Assembly: GCF_023278565.1 (NCBI RefSeq)
Contig: NC_064678.1
Span: forward strand, 5,022,001-5,086,000
DNA: 64,000 nt
Source: Colletotrichum lupini
Taxonomy: Eukaryota > Ascomycota > Sordariomycetes > Glomerellales > Glomerellaceae
Reading direction: 5' to 3'
In this document: positions 22,842 through 36,159 of the stretch, piece after piece
How the letters are laid out: each line of letters starts with the position of its first letter
How positions within the stretch are numbered: position 1 is the first letter of the stretch
Position numbers and translations under genes: made by a program
The notes under the pieces: generated by a model
Databases searched by the model: none
Told to the model about the DNA's origin: nothing
What the model saw: only the letters and a program-made list of their open reading frames with translations

Positions 22842-23900
22842 ATGTCGAGCTCGTCGCCAGTGCCATTACCGAACTCCGTCGGTATGCGCAACACGATCAA
22901 CGCCACATTTGATGCAACACCCAGCCTCCCGTACTTTGAACACGCTTGGTCGGTGCTAAGCATAATTGGTGTATTCAACGTGTTTTTGGGGCTGCTCATT
23001 ATCGGAATCACGTCGTTCTCTAAGCTCACGGTCGTACCCATCGTCTCGTCTGCAGCTGGCGCGATCGCGAATGGACTCTATTTCCACGCGTACTATGACA
23101 AGCCGTATCCTCTTGCGAAGAGGGCCGCGGCGGCAGCCATTGGCGACATCTGCTGGCTTGTGAGTCAAGCCGCTTACCCGCATCATCTTCTGCAGGTTCC
23201 GGAGTTCTTATACCTCAAGTTGCTAACGCAAGTTCGAATAGATCCAAGAAGCAGGGCTGCCCTTCTACAGCTTCATCGTCCTCAACAGACTCCTGCGGGG
23301 GACAAAACGAAGAGTCTTCCACACCGTGTTCTGGTCAACTCTCGTCCTTGTCACCGTCGTCAAAGTCGTGATAATCTACTACCGTCTCCTCCGGATCCTA
23401 AGGGAAGACGACAGCCTCCAGAGCATCATCATCAGGATCCACATTGCCTACTTTGGCCTCTTCGCCGTCAGCGAGTGCGTCAGCGCCTACTTTCTCCTCC
23501 GCATCTTCGCCGAAGTCAGAAAGTCGTCAAAGGAAGCCGGTCTCCGAACGAGCTTCATCCGGTACCTGATGCGCAGCACAGAGATCCGCGTCGCTTCGCT
23601 GGCCGTGGCGGCGGCGATACGGGTGATTACGCATTCGTTGAACGTGTGGCAGAGTAGTCCCGCGACGAGATACGTGGATCGGGCTGCTTATGCGCTCGGT
23701 TGCTTCTTTCCCGTTATTATGTAGTAAGTTCTCACGTGGTTTTCCGAAAGTCAGGATACAGAGTTGCTGACTACGTTCCTGTTGACAGCGTCGACTTGCT
23801 GGCATCGAAGCTGCAGTTTACGACGCAGACGAATGATCCCTCTTTCGCTAGTGACAGACCACTGCGGGGTGCGGTATCGTCTGGGAAGACGGAAGAATAA
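22842..23900 (+). CDS. Multi-pass integral membrane protein, unknown function
   Basis: Three exons (22842-23159, 23242-23723, 23789-23900) joined by GT-AG introns of 82 and 65 nt give 303 residues. Intron 1 is phase 0 with a tgctaac branch point; intron 2 splits the Tyr codon of PVIMY. About seven hydrophobic segments are visible, roughly 36-58, 61-83, 94-121, 132-154, 168-195, 221-239 and 253-275, with basic loops between them and a short polar tail. One N-glycosylation sequon (N20-A-T) precedes the first segment, fitting an outside N-terminus. The topology is like fungal seven-helix receptor or rhodopsin-like proteins, but there is no CFEM domain or retinal-lysine motif that I can recognise, so no function is given. 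The frame is open upstream of 22842; that Met was chosen for its leader-free polar start. Confidence 0.7.
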
Positions 23901-24934
23901 TGGTTTAGACGTGCACCGTTCGCTTTATAATACATGAAATCTTAATGAGATGAAAGGAAGTACCAATTAAATCATCGCATCCGCCATCTGTGTTCCTCAT
24001 TCAGCCATCGTGCTAGAGTCTCGTGACCATGATCTAGTAGTCTTTCGTACTGATGCGAGAACACCATACGTCGTGTCCGAAATCGTCATCCGCCACAAGA
24101 GAGCAGTGACCTGTGGTCTCGTTTCTAGCCTGACTGCGAGGTTCTCTCTGAGTTCAACTTCGTGACAAATTAGAGCTGTCAACGGTTGAGGGGAATACGA
24201 GATGGTCCGATTTTCGACGTTGCATCGATCCTTCGCAAGGGTCTCTGCAACTTCTTCGTCTCTTGAAGCCGATTGGACCCGACTATCCTTCATTCTCTGC
24301 TAGGCGACTAGACACTCGCTTCGATTCGATTGACTGCTTACTTACACATGTTCCTGGCTAGAGCCTAATCGCAATAACACAACACAGGCTCTACTCCACT
24401 CTCGAGACCGTCCGCGCCCCTGGAGAGTCAGCTTACATGTAACCTTACGCATTCACCTACAAAGTAGGTCATCATCAAAGTTGCATTGGGGGCATGCAGA
24501 TACAGTGGATGAACCCCAATATTGAAGAAATGCGATTCGGCTCAGTAGAGCTTTCCGATGTCACCAATAGTAGGCTCGCTTGGCAGGGCATGCGTTCTCC
24601 TTTTGAGTGTGGCGTTGACAAACTAGTGCGGCCCGCGATCCTTGGAGCATTTGAGCTTCCTCATGGAGACAAACGTAGGATCGCGGAACCGCCAGGGCAA
24701 CAGAGCCGCCGCTTTGCCAAGGGTCCAGATCTTATGGTATAATAATGCAACCTCAAATAATACGACACGAATTTAGAGTCTACTTCATACGGTCGATAGG
24801 TAAATAACTCAAAACTTGCGAGAAACTATTTAAGACCCATGGTTTTCTCAAGAACATGTGGCTATTCAACTCTTCATCATCACCTTCCGAACAGTAGAAT
24901 CACTCTTGATCACCTCGATCCAGATATCTTCAAA
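23901..24934. other. Intergenic region
   Basis: About 1 kb without a supportable gene. A TATA-like ctatttaaga lies at 24826-24835, about 100 bp before the start of the secreted cysteine-rich protein, and is its likely core promoter. Confidence 0.45.
24826..24835 (+). promoter_or_regulatory. TATA-like box of the secreted cysteine-rich protein
   Basis: The sequence ctatttaaga lies 109 bp before the ATG at 24935 in an otherwise ungapped upstream region, a normal spacing for a fungal TATA element. Confidence 0.35.
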
Positions 24935-25746
24935 ATGAGATTTTTTGTCGCTGGTATTGCCCTTTTGGCATCAACTGTAAGTCTAAATGTAACCTAGGCA
25001 AGGAGAACATTGCGCTAAGAGCTATCTGACTAATTGTGTCTTCTAGGTTATTGCCGCTCCTTCAGACAATGGCTTGGAATTCCGAACTGCAGATGAGGTG
25101 AAGGATCAGCTGTTGCCCATCTCCGAGATGACCTTCACTGGGCCAGTCGTCGTCGGCGGCCCGAATGTCACCCTCCACGGAGATGCTTCCTCCATCTATG
25201 AGCAGATCCTCGCCATCAACCCTTTCTTCAATGCGGAAGAATTCCAGGAGCCAGAGGGAGGCCTGGAGGTTAGACAGACTACCGTAAGTTTGCTGATAGA
25301 CTTTTCGAGTCTACTGCACCTGGGTTGGAACAGAGAAGACCAAAAAGCTAACTCAAAGCAAAGAACAACTGGAATTGCAACCAAGGAACGTACGTCGAAG
25401 CGTACTATTCTCAGTGCGCCAACGCCATCAACCGTTTGATCACCCTGGGCACCAACTACTGCAGTGTACCTGCCAGCACCTGTGCTCGCGTGGCCTGCTC
25501 CAACAGCTGCTCTATCTACCTGTGCAACAACGTAAGTCGTCGCTCTTCCCTGGATTTCATAATACCAAAGACAAAGGCTAACGTCAACAGCGGTTTATCG
25601 AGACGAGTGTGTACTGCAGTGATATCGCTGTCGATATGGGCATCATTGTGAGCAGGTGTGGCACTGTTGCCAACGGTGACACCCGGGCGAGAGGCACCCT
25701 GAGCTTTCCGAGTCACTACACTTATCTTACCCAGCAGACTTGCTAA
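24935..25746 (+). CDS. Small secreted cysteine-rich protein
   Basis: Four exons (24935-24976, 25047-25283, 25364-25531, 25591-25746) give 200 residues. The signal peptide is MRFFVAGIALLASTVIAA, with cleavage expected after about residue 18. The first half of the mature part is acidic with one glycosylation sequon (NVT). The C-terminal half holds ten cysteines, starting at NNWNCNQGTY and ending in a C-terminal Cys, enough for five disulfides. Introns are 70, 80 and 59 nt. Intron 2 has a gctaac branch point but an unusual aaag acceptor, chosen because the alternative frame soon stops and loses the cysteines. I do not recognise the family. Secretion, size and cysteine content are those of candidate effectors, and it lies about 1 kb from the transposon block; that role is inference. 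Confidence 0.75.
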
Positions 25747-26815
25747 AATGATCCTGTCCAAGGCTAGATAATTAAATTCAACTACCATACCGATATTTCT
25801 GAGTTTCACACCCATAATTAACACTCTGCAGCACATATTGTGAGGGTTTTGACTGAATCATCTCTTAGAACTACTAGCTTTATTGTGAGCCTGGCTTCTT
25901 GAGTCCATCCGGATGAATCTAGCATGACTCGACCAATAGGGATGTCACAGAATACATTCATGGAGTTCCGTATATTATTGAAAAACCTATGTCATGTCAT
26001 GGTTCCTGACATCAGGGACCTGTGAGTGAGAGCAAGACGGGAAATCTTGATTAACACCGTTCTGGTTGACATGGTGCCATTATTGCTGTTTCGATTGTGC
26101 GTTGAAAATCCAAGTTTGCTTCCTGTATAATCAAATGGTAGTGTCAATGTTTCTTGAATGTTCTTCTCCACCCACACGTACTACCTGACACTAAAGTAAA
26201 ACTAGTTACCAGCTCACCAAACGAGATAATTTGCTGTAGATGTCTTTACTCTTGGCAGGCCTCATTGTTATTGAGCATGCATTGACTCTTTTCATGGCCC
26301 ATTGTTGAAGATTCAAGCATCTTGAAATGGTCCCACCCCAAATTTCTCATCGCTCTACCCTGTTACCGTTCATTAAGAATCTCCTTGTTCGATATTTTTA
26401 TAAGCCCGCGCCTCTGCTATAGGAGGCTCTTGTTGCGTTGCACAACGTTCTGTACCACAATTTTTGCACTTACCATACGCCAACAAAGACAATGCTATGG
26501 AAATCTTGAACTGAGCCACACGATTCAGGAAAGCAAAAGTTGTCACACCTGTTCCGTACTCTTCATTGTAGTCTGAGTTGTGGCCCTGATCTGTCTAACG
26601 CAGTGAAGATATCCTATAAAAACGCTTTTCGGACTAACCCTGCCATGGTTGTACACTGCGCCAGAGGGCTTGAAAATATATCATTTATCATACGACTATT
26701 CATTAATTAGACACTCCTTGCATAACATGCAATTAAGCCACCGGACCACAGGCTGACGCTATGGGTAACGATTTACGCAGTCCATCCCGATAGGTTCTCT
26801 ACACAACTTAGCTAC
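25747..26815. other. Intergenic region up to the transposon block
   Basis: No gene is supported. Normal base composition persists to the insertion point of element A. The last five bases, 26811-26815 (gctac), are the left copy of its target-site duplication. Confidence 0.5.
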
Positions 26816-26997
26816 TATCGTAATAGCTTCAACTATCCATAGCCTTACCGCACGTCACGTAACCTCGGTTATATAATTACTAAGGCCTACTTCGCTCGTA
26901 CCCTTTATATTAGAGCGAGCTTTATACTTATTTTTTATTTTTAATAAATAACCGTTCTCTTTATATATATTAATATTTTTATAATACCTTTATAATA
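26816..26997 (+). repeat. 5' LTR of element A (182 bp)
   Basis: Pairs with 34249-34430. The first 70 or so bases keep C and G residues (for example caactatccatagcc), while the inner end is fully converted to A/T. Confidence 0.85.
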
Positions 26998-29900
26998 ATT
27001 ATAAGCCTAGCTTTAACTTAGACCCCTATATTTTTATTAAAAAGTTATTTTTTAGGGACTACGTTTTATTATATCCTTTTTTATAATATTATTTAACCCT
27101 TATTACGTTCGTTAAGCTTATTCCTAAATAAACTAATATTTTTTAAAAAGATTATTAATACTCCTAAGTAAAAGCTTAATTATTAATAAGACTAGCCTAA
27201 GTAATACCTCGCTCTATAAGTTAAAGCCCGGTTAAAGGACGTTTAGGACTTATTAAACCTAAATAACTTTATTTTTTTATTAAATCTATCTCTTTTTATT
27301 AAGTCTATTCTTTTAATTAAAGAGTATATTAAAATACGAAATACTACTTAGAATTAAATATATAAAACGGCCTTAACTAAATATTAATAAAAACTCGAGG
27401 AGTTTATTTAATAATAAACTAAATAGTTAAAAAGCGAGATTATAATCGAACTTTTTATTAAAAACGATCGAATTAAATAATTAGTTATTTTAATAAAACT
27501 AAAGGTTATAATAGTAAATTAAATACGTTTTATTAAGGAATATACTTCTTTTATTTAATAAACCGTATTTAAAACGATCTCTTATTTATAAAAAAAGAGA
27601 TTATATAAATTAATAAATCGCTAGATCTTTTTTATAATTATTTAAAAACTTTTAGAGAACATAAAAAAGGAGCTTATTAATTTTTTAAACTACTTCCTTC
27701 GTATTATAATTAAAGTTCTTAAGTAAAAGTACGTACTAAGCGACTTTAATTTATTTATAATCGTAAAAAAAGAATTTAATATAGTTATAAATAGGGCGAA
27801 CTTTAGTATTAGCTTATTAACTTAGATTAAAAATTTTATTTTAGCTTATTATTAAGTAACGTAGTTTAAGCTACTTAAAATCTAAAGAACCCTCGCTTCG
27901 AAAACCTTTTTTTATATAATTATACGTCGCTTTACCCTAAATTAGTTTAACTAAGAGCTTATTAAAATTATTAAACTAAAATAAAAAGGGGAAGCGATTT
28001 TTAATATAAGGTATTATATTAAAATTTTTAATAACTTTTTATATAAAAAAGCGGTATATAGTAAGAGTTATAAACGAACCCCTATAATATTTATAATATT
28101 AATAAGTTACTTAGAGTTTCTTAAGTAGAACGAAGTAATTCTTAACTTATTTATTAATTACCCTTATAAAGGGACTTATTATTAAAAGTTAATAAATTAT
28201 ATAAAAGTAGAGCTTATTTTAATAAATAAAACGAAGTTAGAATACGTTTAGTTAGGTACTAATAACGCTTAAAAATAATTTCTTATTTAAATTAAGAAAA
28301 GTATACTAACCTCTATACTAATCTTATTTAGAAGGGCTAGATTTATATAAAACCCCTTTTTAAATAAAATAATAATAACCGAGGTCGTTTTAAAAAAACG
28401 ACTAAAATTAATAAGCTAAGTAATAAGAAGAACTTTAAAAAAACTTACCCTTTAAATATCGTAATTATAATTATTAATATTAATCTACTCCCTAAGCTAA
28501 GTATAAAGGTAAATAAGAATAGTAAGTTTATTATTTTTTTTATTCCCTTTATTAGCTTATACTTCTTTTTTAAAAGTATAGTTATAAATAACTACGGTAT
28601 TATTTACCTCGTTAATAATTAATCGCTTTTAAAACCGGATTTTATTTAATAAAATAATAGCTCGGAGAATATAGATTTTAAAACGGCCTTTTATTTTATT
28701 ATTATTAAAAGAACGAGGATTATATATAATATTTTTATAAGACTAAAGGGGCCTAGGATAGAGTATTTTACTCTTTATAATATCGGTTTTATTAAAAACT
28801 TCTATATAAACGTCGTATTAAAAACTCTCCTCTAAAAAACTAGTATTTAGTACTTAGGTTTTAATTATACCCTTTAGTTTAGTAGCGAATTTAGGAACGT
28901 TATTATTAAATAGCTTAAAAAGAAAGTTAATTTAGTTTTTTTAGAATATAAGCCCTATTTATCCTATTTTCTATTTAAAAATTAGTTTTTACTTATTAAT
29001 ATAATTTTAATACGTAGCGCTTAGCGCCTACGTTTTTTATACTAATTAAGGAATAATTAATTAAATATAGCCTAGCTCTAGTACTTTAAATTTAGATATC
29101 TTATACTAATAGTACTTAAAAAACTCGTCTTAATTACTTAGGGAGTAAGGATTAAAGGACTAAGCTATTTAAAATATTAATACTATACGACTACTTATAT
29201 AAAATAGGTTATTTTATAACGTACTTTAAAATAAAAAATAACCCGACCTTATTATAAGATTTTATAAGACCTCTTTAACTACTTATTAATTTATAAACGA
29301 AGTAAGTAGTTAATACTAATTAAAAACGAGTATTTAAGTAAGATTTTTATTTTTTTATAAGTTATAAAAACCTATAATATAGTATTTAAAATCTTATACC
29401 TTTTTAAATAATAAGTACGTATATAAAAAGGCGTAGCTATTTATAAAATTTAATAAAACGTAGAACGTATAGTAATTATAATTAATAATAAAACTCGTTT
29501 TTAAATATAAGTATAGGAGCTAGGAATAGACCTAGAGACTACTTCTTTATATATAAAAAAACCGAACAAAAGAGGGGAATGAGCTAGCGAAGAAATTATT
29601 AATAAAGTAATTAGTATAATATTAATAACTAGCTTATTAAACGAACTCTAAGTAAAAGCTATATTAACTATAACTTATTAATATAATATTAGCCCTAAGT
29701 AACGTATTAACTAGTTATTATTAATTTAAATTAAAAAAGTTTAGTTCGCTTATTATTTTAAGTAATAGTAATTAATAAATATACTAAAGCTCGCCCGCAA
29801 TTTACGTCCTTATTAAAAATAGATATATATATATAACTATAAAACGTACCTTTTTAAAAAGGACCGTAAAAAAGGAATTAATAAGAAACGTTTTAAAATA

Positions 29901-32900
29901 AAATAGAGGGGATATATTAAGTACTTCGTAAGTTATATACCGAACGCTTATAATTTATATAAAATCTAGATCCCCTCGTTTTTAAAAATGATTATTACCT
30001 AAAATATAACGTTTAACGAAATAGCTTTTTATTTAAAAAATAATATTAAAATTATAATTCGTTTATTTAAGTTAAGGGCCGTAGTAAATAAGATCTAATA
30101 ACTAGTTATAATAATTAAACTTAAGCTTTAATTACTTAGAATTATAAACGAGGAAGAGGCCGTATTAATTAATAATAAAAAGTAGTTATTATTACTTATA
30201 TTTATTTTATAAAAAGTAAATAAAGCTATAAAAAAGCTTAATTTATTTTTAAATAAATAAAATAAGTAGTTATTTACTTCCGAACTAATTTTAAATTTTA
30301 AGAGTCCGGAGTTAAATACGAACTTTATTTAGCTAATTAAGGTTATAAGCGAGGCTATAAAAGAAGTTAATCCTCTTATTAAAAAGATTAAAAACGTAAT
30401 ATATATATAAATAAAAATAAAGACTTCTTAGAGCTCTTATAAAGAGGATTTTTTTATTTAATTAGACCCCGATAAACCCTTTTAATAAGTAAGCTTATAT
30501 TAAGAAATAAGAGTAATAAACGACTTAGTTAATAACTTTAATATAATTAATATATATAGCTAAAAAGAGGATAGGTATACTAAATAAAGCCGGAGGTTAA
30601 AAAACTAATTATTAAAAGTATTTATTTAAAACTTAAGTTAATAAAAGTAACTTAGGTAATGCTTTTTTTATATTTAGGTAAAAAGAGACTAGGACTTTTT
30701 TTTTAATACGTATATACCTAATTAATAAAAAGCGGTTAACGAAGTAACTTAGGGATATTAAACGCTATATTATTATATTTATATTATAATTAATAAAACG
30801 AAGTACGTTTTACTAACTACGGTTTAATTTAACTAAATTTACGTAGATTAATTAATTACCCCTCTAAGAAAATAAAAAGACATTTTTAAAATATTAGAAC
30901 TTTTAAGAAGTTAATTTATAAAAGTAGTATAGTTAGAAATTTAAAAACTAAAAAAAATAAATACTTAGAAAGTAGTTAATAAGGCGTCGGTTATTTCTAA
31001 GCCGATACCCTTTAAATAGGTATTTAATTATAAACTTAATAATAATAATTATTTTAATTACTATAAAACGAGAATCTATATTAAAAAGGACTTTTAAAAA
31101 CGATACTTTTAAAAAAAAGAATATATAATAATACTAGTTACTAAGACGTTTAGAGTAGTTATAACTATTACTACTTAATTTAATTTAAAAATCTATTAAT
31201 ATAATATTATAAACGCTTTTTTAAACGTAATTAAAAAGCTAAGCGACCCCCCTATTATCTATAAGCTTTTAAATAGCTTTTATAAACTAGGAATATATAT
31301 TAAACTTAAATAGGCCCTATATAGTACTTATAACGTTTTATTATTATAATACAAGGAGCTAGCGTTAATTTCTAAAAATCTAAGTCTCTTATTTATAAGC
31401 AAGGACTTATATTTATTTTAAGATTTTATTAAAAAGGTCCTAGTGCTCTTTTATATAAATAATATTCTCGTTTTTTATTATAAAAACTATATTTATAAAG
31501 CCGGTTAAGTAACTAAAGGACTTAAAAAGAAATATAAAATAAAAAACTAGGGGCTAGTCTCGTAATATTTTAAAATAAGGGTCGTCCGTAATTAACTAAA
31601 TAAGAAGATCTACTTAGCTTATAATTAGTATTTTAAAAAAGTAATTAAAAAGTTTAATTTTATTAACTTTATTACTCCTATAACCCCGTTATTAATAGTC
31701 CTAATTAAAAAGAACCTAAGGATTATATTCCTAAATAAAACTAAGTCTTTTTAAAAAAAGGTCGGATCGATATTATATATAGTAATTATAATTCGGCCCA
31801 ATATCGCTTTTATGTATACTTTACTCTCTTAGTTTTTAATAAACCCGTCTTATTAATATTATTTTATTATAAATTAAATTATATAATACCCTTTTTATAT
31901 ATAATACTTAATAATATACTTCGGGATCTCGGGGGGTAACTAGGTATTATTAATTATAAGCGACGCTTTATTTATAAATAATAAAAAGATCTAAAGATCT
32001 TTATAAAGTTTTATAATTTCTTTTTTTAATAGCCTCGTTTAATAAAAAGTAGCTTATTAAAATATTATAATTACGTTAATTATAAAAGCCGAATTACTAA
32101 GCTTAAAATATATAACTAAAAAAATACTTACTTTTAAACGCCTTTTTAAAAATATCTTACTTAAGCTTAGTAATATATAAAAAGTATATTATAATAATTA
32201 TTAAATAATTAAACTTATAATAAAAAAAGGGGAACGTATTTTAACTTACTTATATTATATTAATATTTAAAATATATAGTTATAATAAGAGTACTTAAGA
32301 GGCTTATTTTAAGTAGTTTATATATTAATAAATAAAATACTAGTTAATAATTTTATAAAGAACTTTTTTTAAAATAAAGTTCGAGTACTTCGTATTACTC
32401 TTAAATACAAAAAATATATAAGAGATAATTATATTAAATAAAAAGACGTTTAAAAAGTAGTAAAACGGCCTAGGGGGCCTAGTTTTTAATTAAAAAACAT
32501 AGCTTATAGTTAGGGAGTATAAAGTTGCTCTAGCGACCCCGTTAAGTTACTTAAAAAGAGGCTATTTATTTAAAAAAGTAAGTATATATTTATTTAAAAA
32601 AGATTTAAATATAAGCTATATATTTAGAGGGATATATAAATTAATAAGAGTATTAATTTTAATTTAAATACTATCTATTTTTATAAATAAAGTAACTAAT
32701 ATTATTATATTCTTAATAAGTTCTTTTAATAACGCTTTTAGTATAAAAAGAGCGTTTATAAATACCTCTTTTACTAAGGCCTCGTTTATATAAACCCCTT
32801 TATTTTTATTCTTATTTAAAAAACTATTATATTTAAGAGCTTTATATAATACTATTATTATATAAATTAGGGTTTATATATTAAGTTATAAATAATAAAT

Positions 32901-34248
32901 AAAACGAGGACGGCTTAGAATATACTTTATAAGGTATAAGTAGTTTTATATTAGTAACTACGGCTATTACCGACTTTTTTATTATTTCTTATTTAAAGTA
33001 TAAGAACTTTATACTTAGGAACTATATATACCCCTTAAAAATAGGGGTATAACTTAACTTTTTATAGGTTTAGTAACGTTAGTATTTATTATTAATACGT
33101 AAACTTAAGAGGTACGTATTATTTAAATAATTACTAAGGGCGCTCTTAATATACTCGAGGTATTCATAACTAAATAAGGGAGGTAAAAGTACTAGCTCGT
33201 ATTAAACTTTAATATTAAGGATAGTACTAAGAAGGTCCGTTATTAAGAATTAGTTCTATAAATAATAATAATTAAAAAAGTATTATATATATAGTTAATT
33301 ACTTTATACTCTTTAAAAAAAAAAAGGGGGGGGGCTATAAACTTATTTTACCTCTCTAATTTTTTTTAAAAAAGTCTTTTTTTTCTTTCTTTTTTTTATT
33401 TAAAAAAAGGCGAGAGAGGGGGTTATAAACCCTTTTTATTTATACTATTTTCTTAAAAAACGAGGACGTTTTCTTAATTTTTAAGAGGGAATAAGGGAGG
33501 GGGTTATAAACCCTTTTTATTTTTATTACTTTTTTAAATAACTTATTTAGTTATAAAGCTATTACTTATTAAATAAAATAGTTAAATTAATATTAAATAA
33601 ATAAAGGCCGTATTATAACCGAAATATAGAATAAGAGAATATTATTTACTTATTTTAGGCTCGTAAGGGGGGCTAGGGGAGCCGCTGCTCTCTTTTAAAG
33701 CCGTAACTTTATATTTATATTTCTTAACTTCCCGTATTATAATAATATAAGCGTAGTTTCTAACTAATCATTTTAGTAATATTTAAATAAAAATAATACT
33801 ATTAATAAAGATCTTTTTTTAATAATACGTACGTATAAAAAATATAAGTATAGAAGTAAAAAATAAGGGTATATATATATAATAATAATATAAATATAAG
33901 TTAAAAAGGGAAGGAAAGTTAGTATTATAAGTAATAATAAGAAATTTATATATTTATTACCCTTAACTTATAAGTTAATTATTTAGTTAATAAGAGGCCG
34001 TCCCTTAGTTATATTTTTTATTAATAATATAACTTTAAAATTATTTATAATAATAAATACGGAGGTTAATTTATAGCCGATTTACCCCTCGCTTATAACT
34101 CTATACGTAAACCGATTTATTTTATAATTCCTTTTATAAATAAATTCTTATATATTAATATTTATTTTTTTATTTTTAATAAATCTTTTTATAATAATAC
34201 GGGTAGTTAAGTACGCTTTTTCTAAATGTATATTTATTTAGGGGGGTA

Positions 34249-34430
34249 TATTATAATAGTTTTAACTATTTATAGCCTTATTATACGTTATATAACCTCG
34301 GTTATATAATTATTAAGGCCTATTTCGCTCGTACTCTTTATATTAAAATAAGCTTCGTACTTATTTCCTATTTCTAATAAATAACCGTTCTCTTTATATA
34401 CGTCGATGCCCCTATAGTAACTCTACGATA
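34249..34430 (+). repeat. 3' LTR of element A (182 bp)
   Basis: Pairs with 26816-26997. Its outer end (about 34401-34430) keeps C and G that are T and A in the other copy, while its inner start is converted. Confidence 0.85.
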
Positions 34431-34435
34431 GCTAC

Positions 34436-35081
34436 CGTTGCTTGAGGTCAGACGAATACCACATCTTAACCACGACGCGCTGCAAGTACAAGTTCGGGAC
34501 CAGGTTTATCAACTCGCTCCACATAGGATGTAATGTCCACTTTAAGAAGCAGAGGCCACTCATCTCTAATCAAATTGGCATCCTCTCCGAAGAGTACAAT
34601 TGCGCCCACTTCATCGAAGACTTCAAGTAAGCCGCAAGTTAGCACCTTTACTTCAAAAGCACCCTCTCTTCAACCTCCGCCGCCTCCACCGCCAAAGCCT
34701 ACCGAGGGAATCGCTATAATGTACGAGATCGCTTACCGTCCCGCAGAAAGAGGTGGCCGAGGTGGGCGTTGGGTGATGTTGGAGAGAGATGGAGAAGACT
34801 CGGCGTTCAAAGTATGCGAGGCTACTCGTCTTGGAGAAGCGATGCCGAGCCGTCGTTTGACGGAAAGGCCTTGGCCAAACAGCATCAAAGCTTTGAAGTC
34901 AGCTCATGGCCACAAGAATTGCAAATATTATGGGAACGACAGTGGGGCAGGCAGGTTATCGTGTGACGGGATAGCCGAGTTTGCTTGTGTCAAGGACCCG
35001 AACTCTGGTTCAATTACAAGGTGTGGGCAGACGATGAATCAGAGGAGCTTGGATACGAGAGTTATATGTTGGTTCTCTTAG
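34436..35081 (+). pseudogene. C-terminal remnant of a secreted protein, cut by element A
   Basis: Directly right of the element A target duplication, two overlapping frames look coding. Frame one (34442-34630) reads to a stop with cysteines and aromatic residues. Frame two (34533-35081) starts Ser/Thr/Pro-rich, has a PPPPPPPKP tract, and then a cysteine-bearing block: FKVCEA, HKNCKYYGNDSGAGRLSCDG, EFACVKDPNSG, RCG and a final VICWF. This order (Pro-rich linker, then WVM...C...C.Y...L.C.G...C..D...CG...C) resembles the C-terminal extension of fungal GH18 chitinase-like secreted proteins, recognised from memory without a search. No catalytic domain remains on this side and no signal peptide is present. 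The switch between frames may be an intron or a frameshift. Coding sequence is not evident left of 26811. Confidence 0.4.
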
Positions 35082-35601
35082 TCTGAGAATGCTGATTGAT
35101 TCCACTTCCGCAATTCTATATGTTTAAAAAAAGAAAAAGAAAAAAGATAGCGCTTCAATCGAAGTCGTTAGATCACAGTAGCTATTTTACCTGTTGGCAA
35201 GACGTCAGTACAGAGGCACATATTTTTATGAGGGTTAGTAATCAATCATATAATAATACACACCTTCACACATTATTTCACTAAATTTAAACCTCAGAGT
35301 GAATCTCGATTTAGATAAAAACTAGAGGTATACGTGCTGATGGAACAGAAGTGCAAGCCAGGCTCTAAAGAGGTATAGAAGACCAAGGTACCTCGGCAGG
35401 TTGGGCCCACAATAATGAACACAGCGGAGCCGGCCAATAAGAGAGCAGAGATCACGACGCACTAGGTAAATAAGGGATTTTCCCGGATACGTTGGGAAGA
35501 GCTAGTACATATCCTGAGACAATCATTCAATATAATGATATGATCACGATTATCTATAATAAATCCGGCTACAGAAACTCGGCTCGGCCTACCGACTCAA
35601 G
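35082..35601. other. Intergenic region, transcription-factor promoter
   Basis: 520 bp of normal composition between the secreted-protein remnant and the regulator gene, holding an A-rich run near 35125-35150. It is presumably the promoter of the regulator gene. No motif is called. Confidence 0.4.
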
Positions 35602-36159
35602 ATGCAGGCGGATAAGGGTTGCTGGACTTGCAAGCGTAAGCAACTGACCACGACGTCATCGGGAGTGAGCTTCTTGAGTACTAACTCCCGTACTGAGCCA
35701 GAGAGAAAGATTGGCTGTGACAAAAGCATTCCGCACTGCGATAATTGCGTCCGAACGAGGAGAGAGTGTGCTGGCTACGGGATTCGCCTGAACTGGCCTG
35801 ACCGGCTTCGCAGCAGGGAGAAAGATCTAATCGTTTGCCCCGTGGTAGAGATAGCGAGTGCTCAAGAGCACCCCCAGACTCTTGGGACTAGGTTCCTCAA
35901 TACCACTCACAGACACTTCCGCTTGGCGACCAAGCGACGCGTCACGTGGCATCAGGTCATGCACCGAGCATCTGTTGGACCAGTCGCTTCTGTTACCCTT
36001 TACTCACCCCAGCTAGATAAAGACGGCATGCTCCTGGTTTACTGTGCGGACCTGACTGGGTACTTTACGAAGATTTCTGACTGACGGTTGCAGACGATCA
36101 GATCATAGCGCCAATGTGCTCAACGACCCGGGCGGCAAATGGCTTTTAGTATCATATCC
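35602..36159 (+). pseudogene. Zn2Cys6 transcription factor, 5' part (split by element E2)
   Basis: Exon 1 (35602-35635) and exon 2 (from 35702), joined over a 66-nt intron with a tactaac branch point, encode a canonical binuclear zinc cluster starting MQADKGCWTCKQRKIGCD and continuing CDNCVRTRREC, that is CX2CX6CX6CX2CX6C, then GYGIRLNWPDR. Such proteins bind DNA in the nucleus, often regulating a neighbouring metabolic cluster. The frame stops at 36084, about 75 bp before element E2. A second intron or a mutation in that interval is possible; a 34-nt GT-AG stretch (36060-36093) would keep the frame open to the insertion but is too short for a normal intron. The 3' part of the gene is found at 50877-52035. 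The gene is therefore interrupted by 14.7 kb and not functional as a whole. Confidence 0.8.

Larger units (their letters stand above)
26816..34430 (+). mobile_element. Element A: RIP-mutated Ty1/copia LTR retrotransposon
   Basis: A complete element by structure: 182-bp LTRs at 26816-26997 and 34249-34430, a purine tract (aggggggta) directly before the 3' LTR, and 5-bp target duplications gctac at 26811-26815 and 34431-34435. The + strand around 31440-31700 encodes a decayed copia reverse transcriptase: a block reading as VLFYINNILVFYY (expected YVDD changed to YINN), then LKKKYKIKN and a KKIYLAYN segment. Stops are dense, mostly TAG/TAA in place of Trp and Gln codons, so nothing is translatable. 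The LTRs differ almost only by C/T and G/A changes. The assignment to copia comes from the reverse transcriptase layout. Confidence 0.85.
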
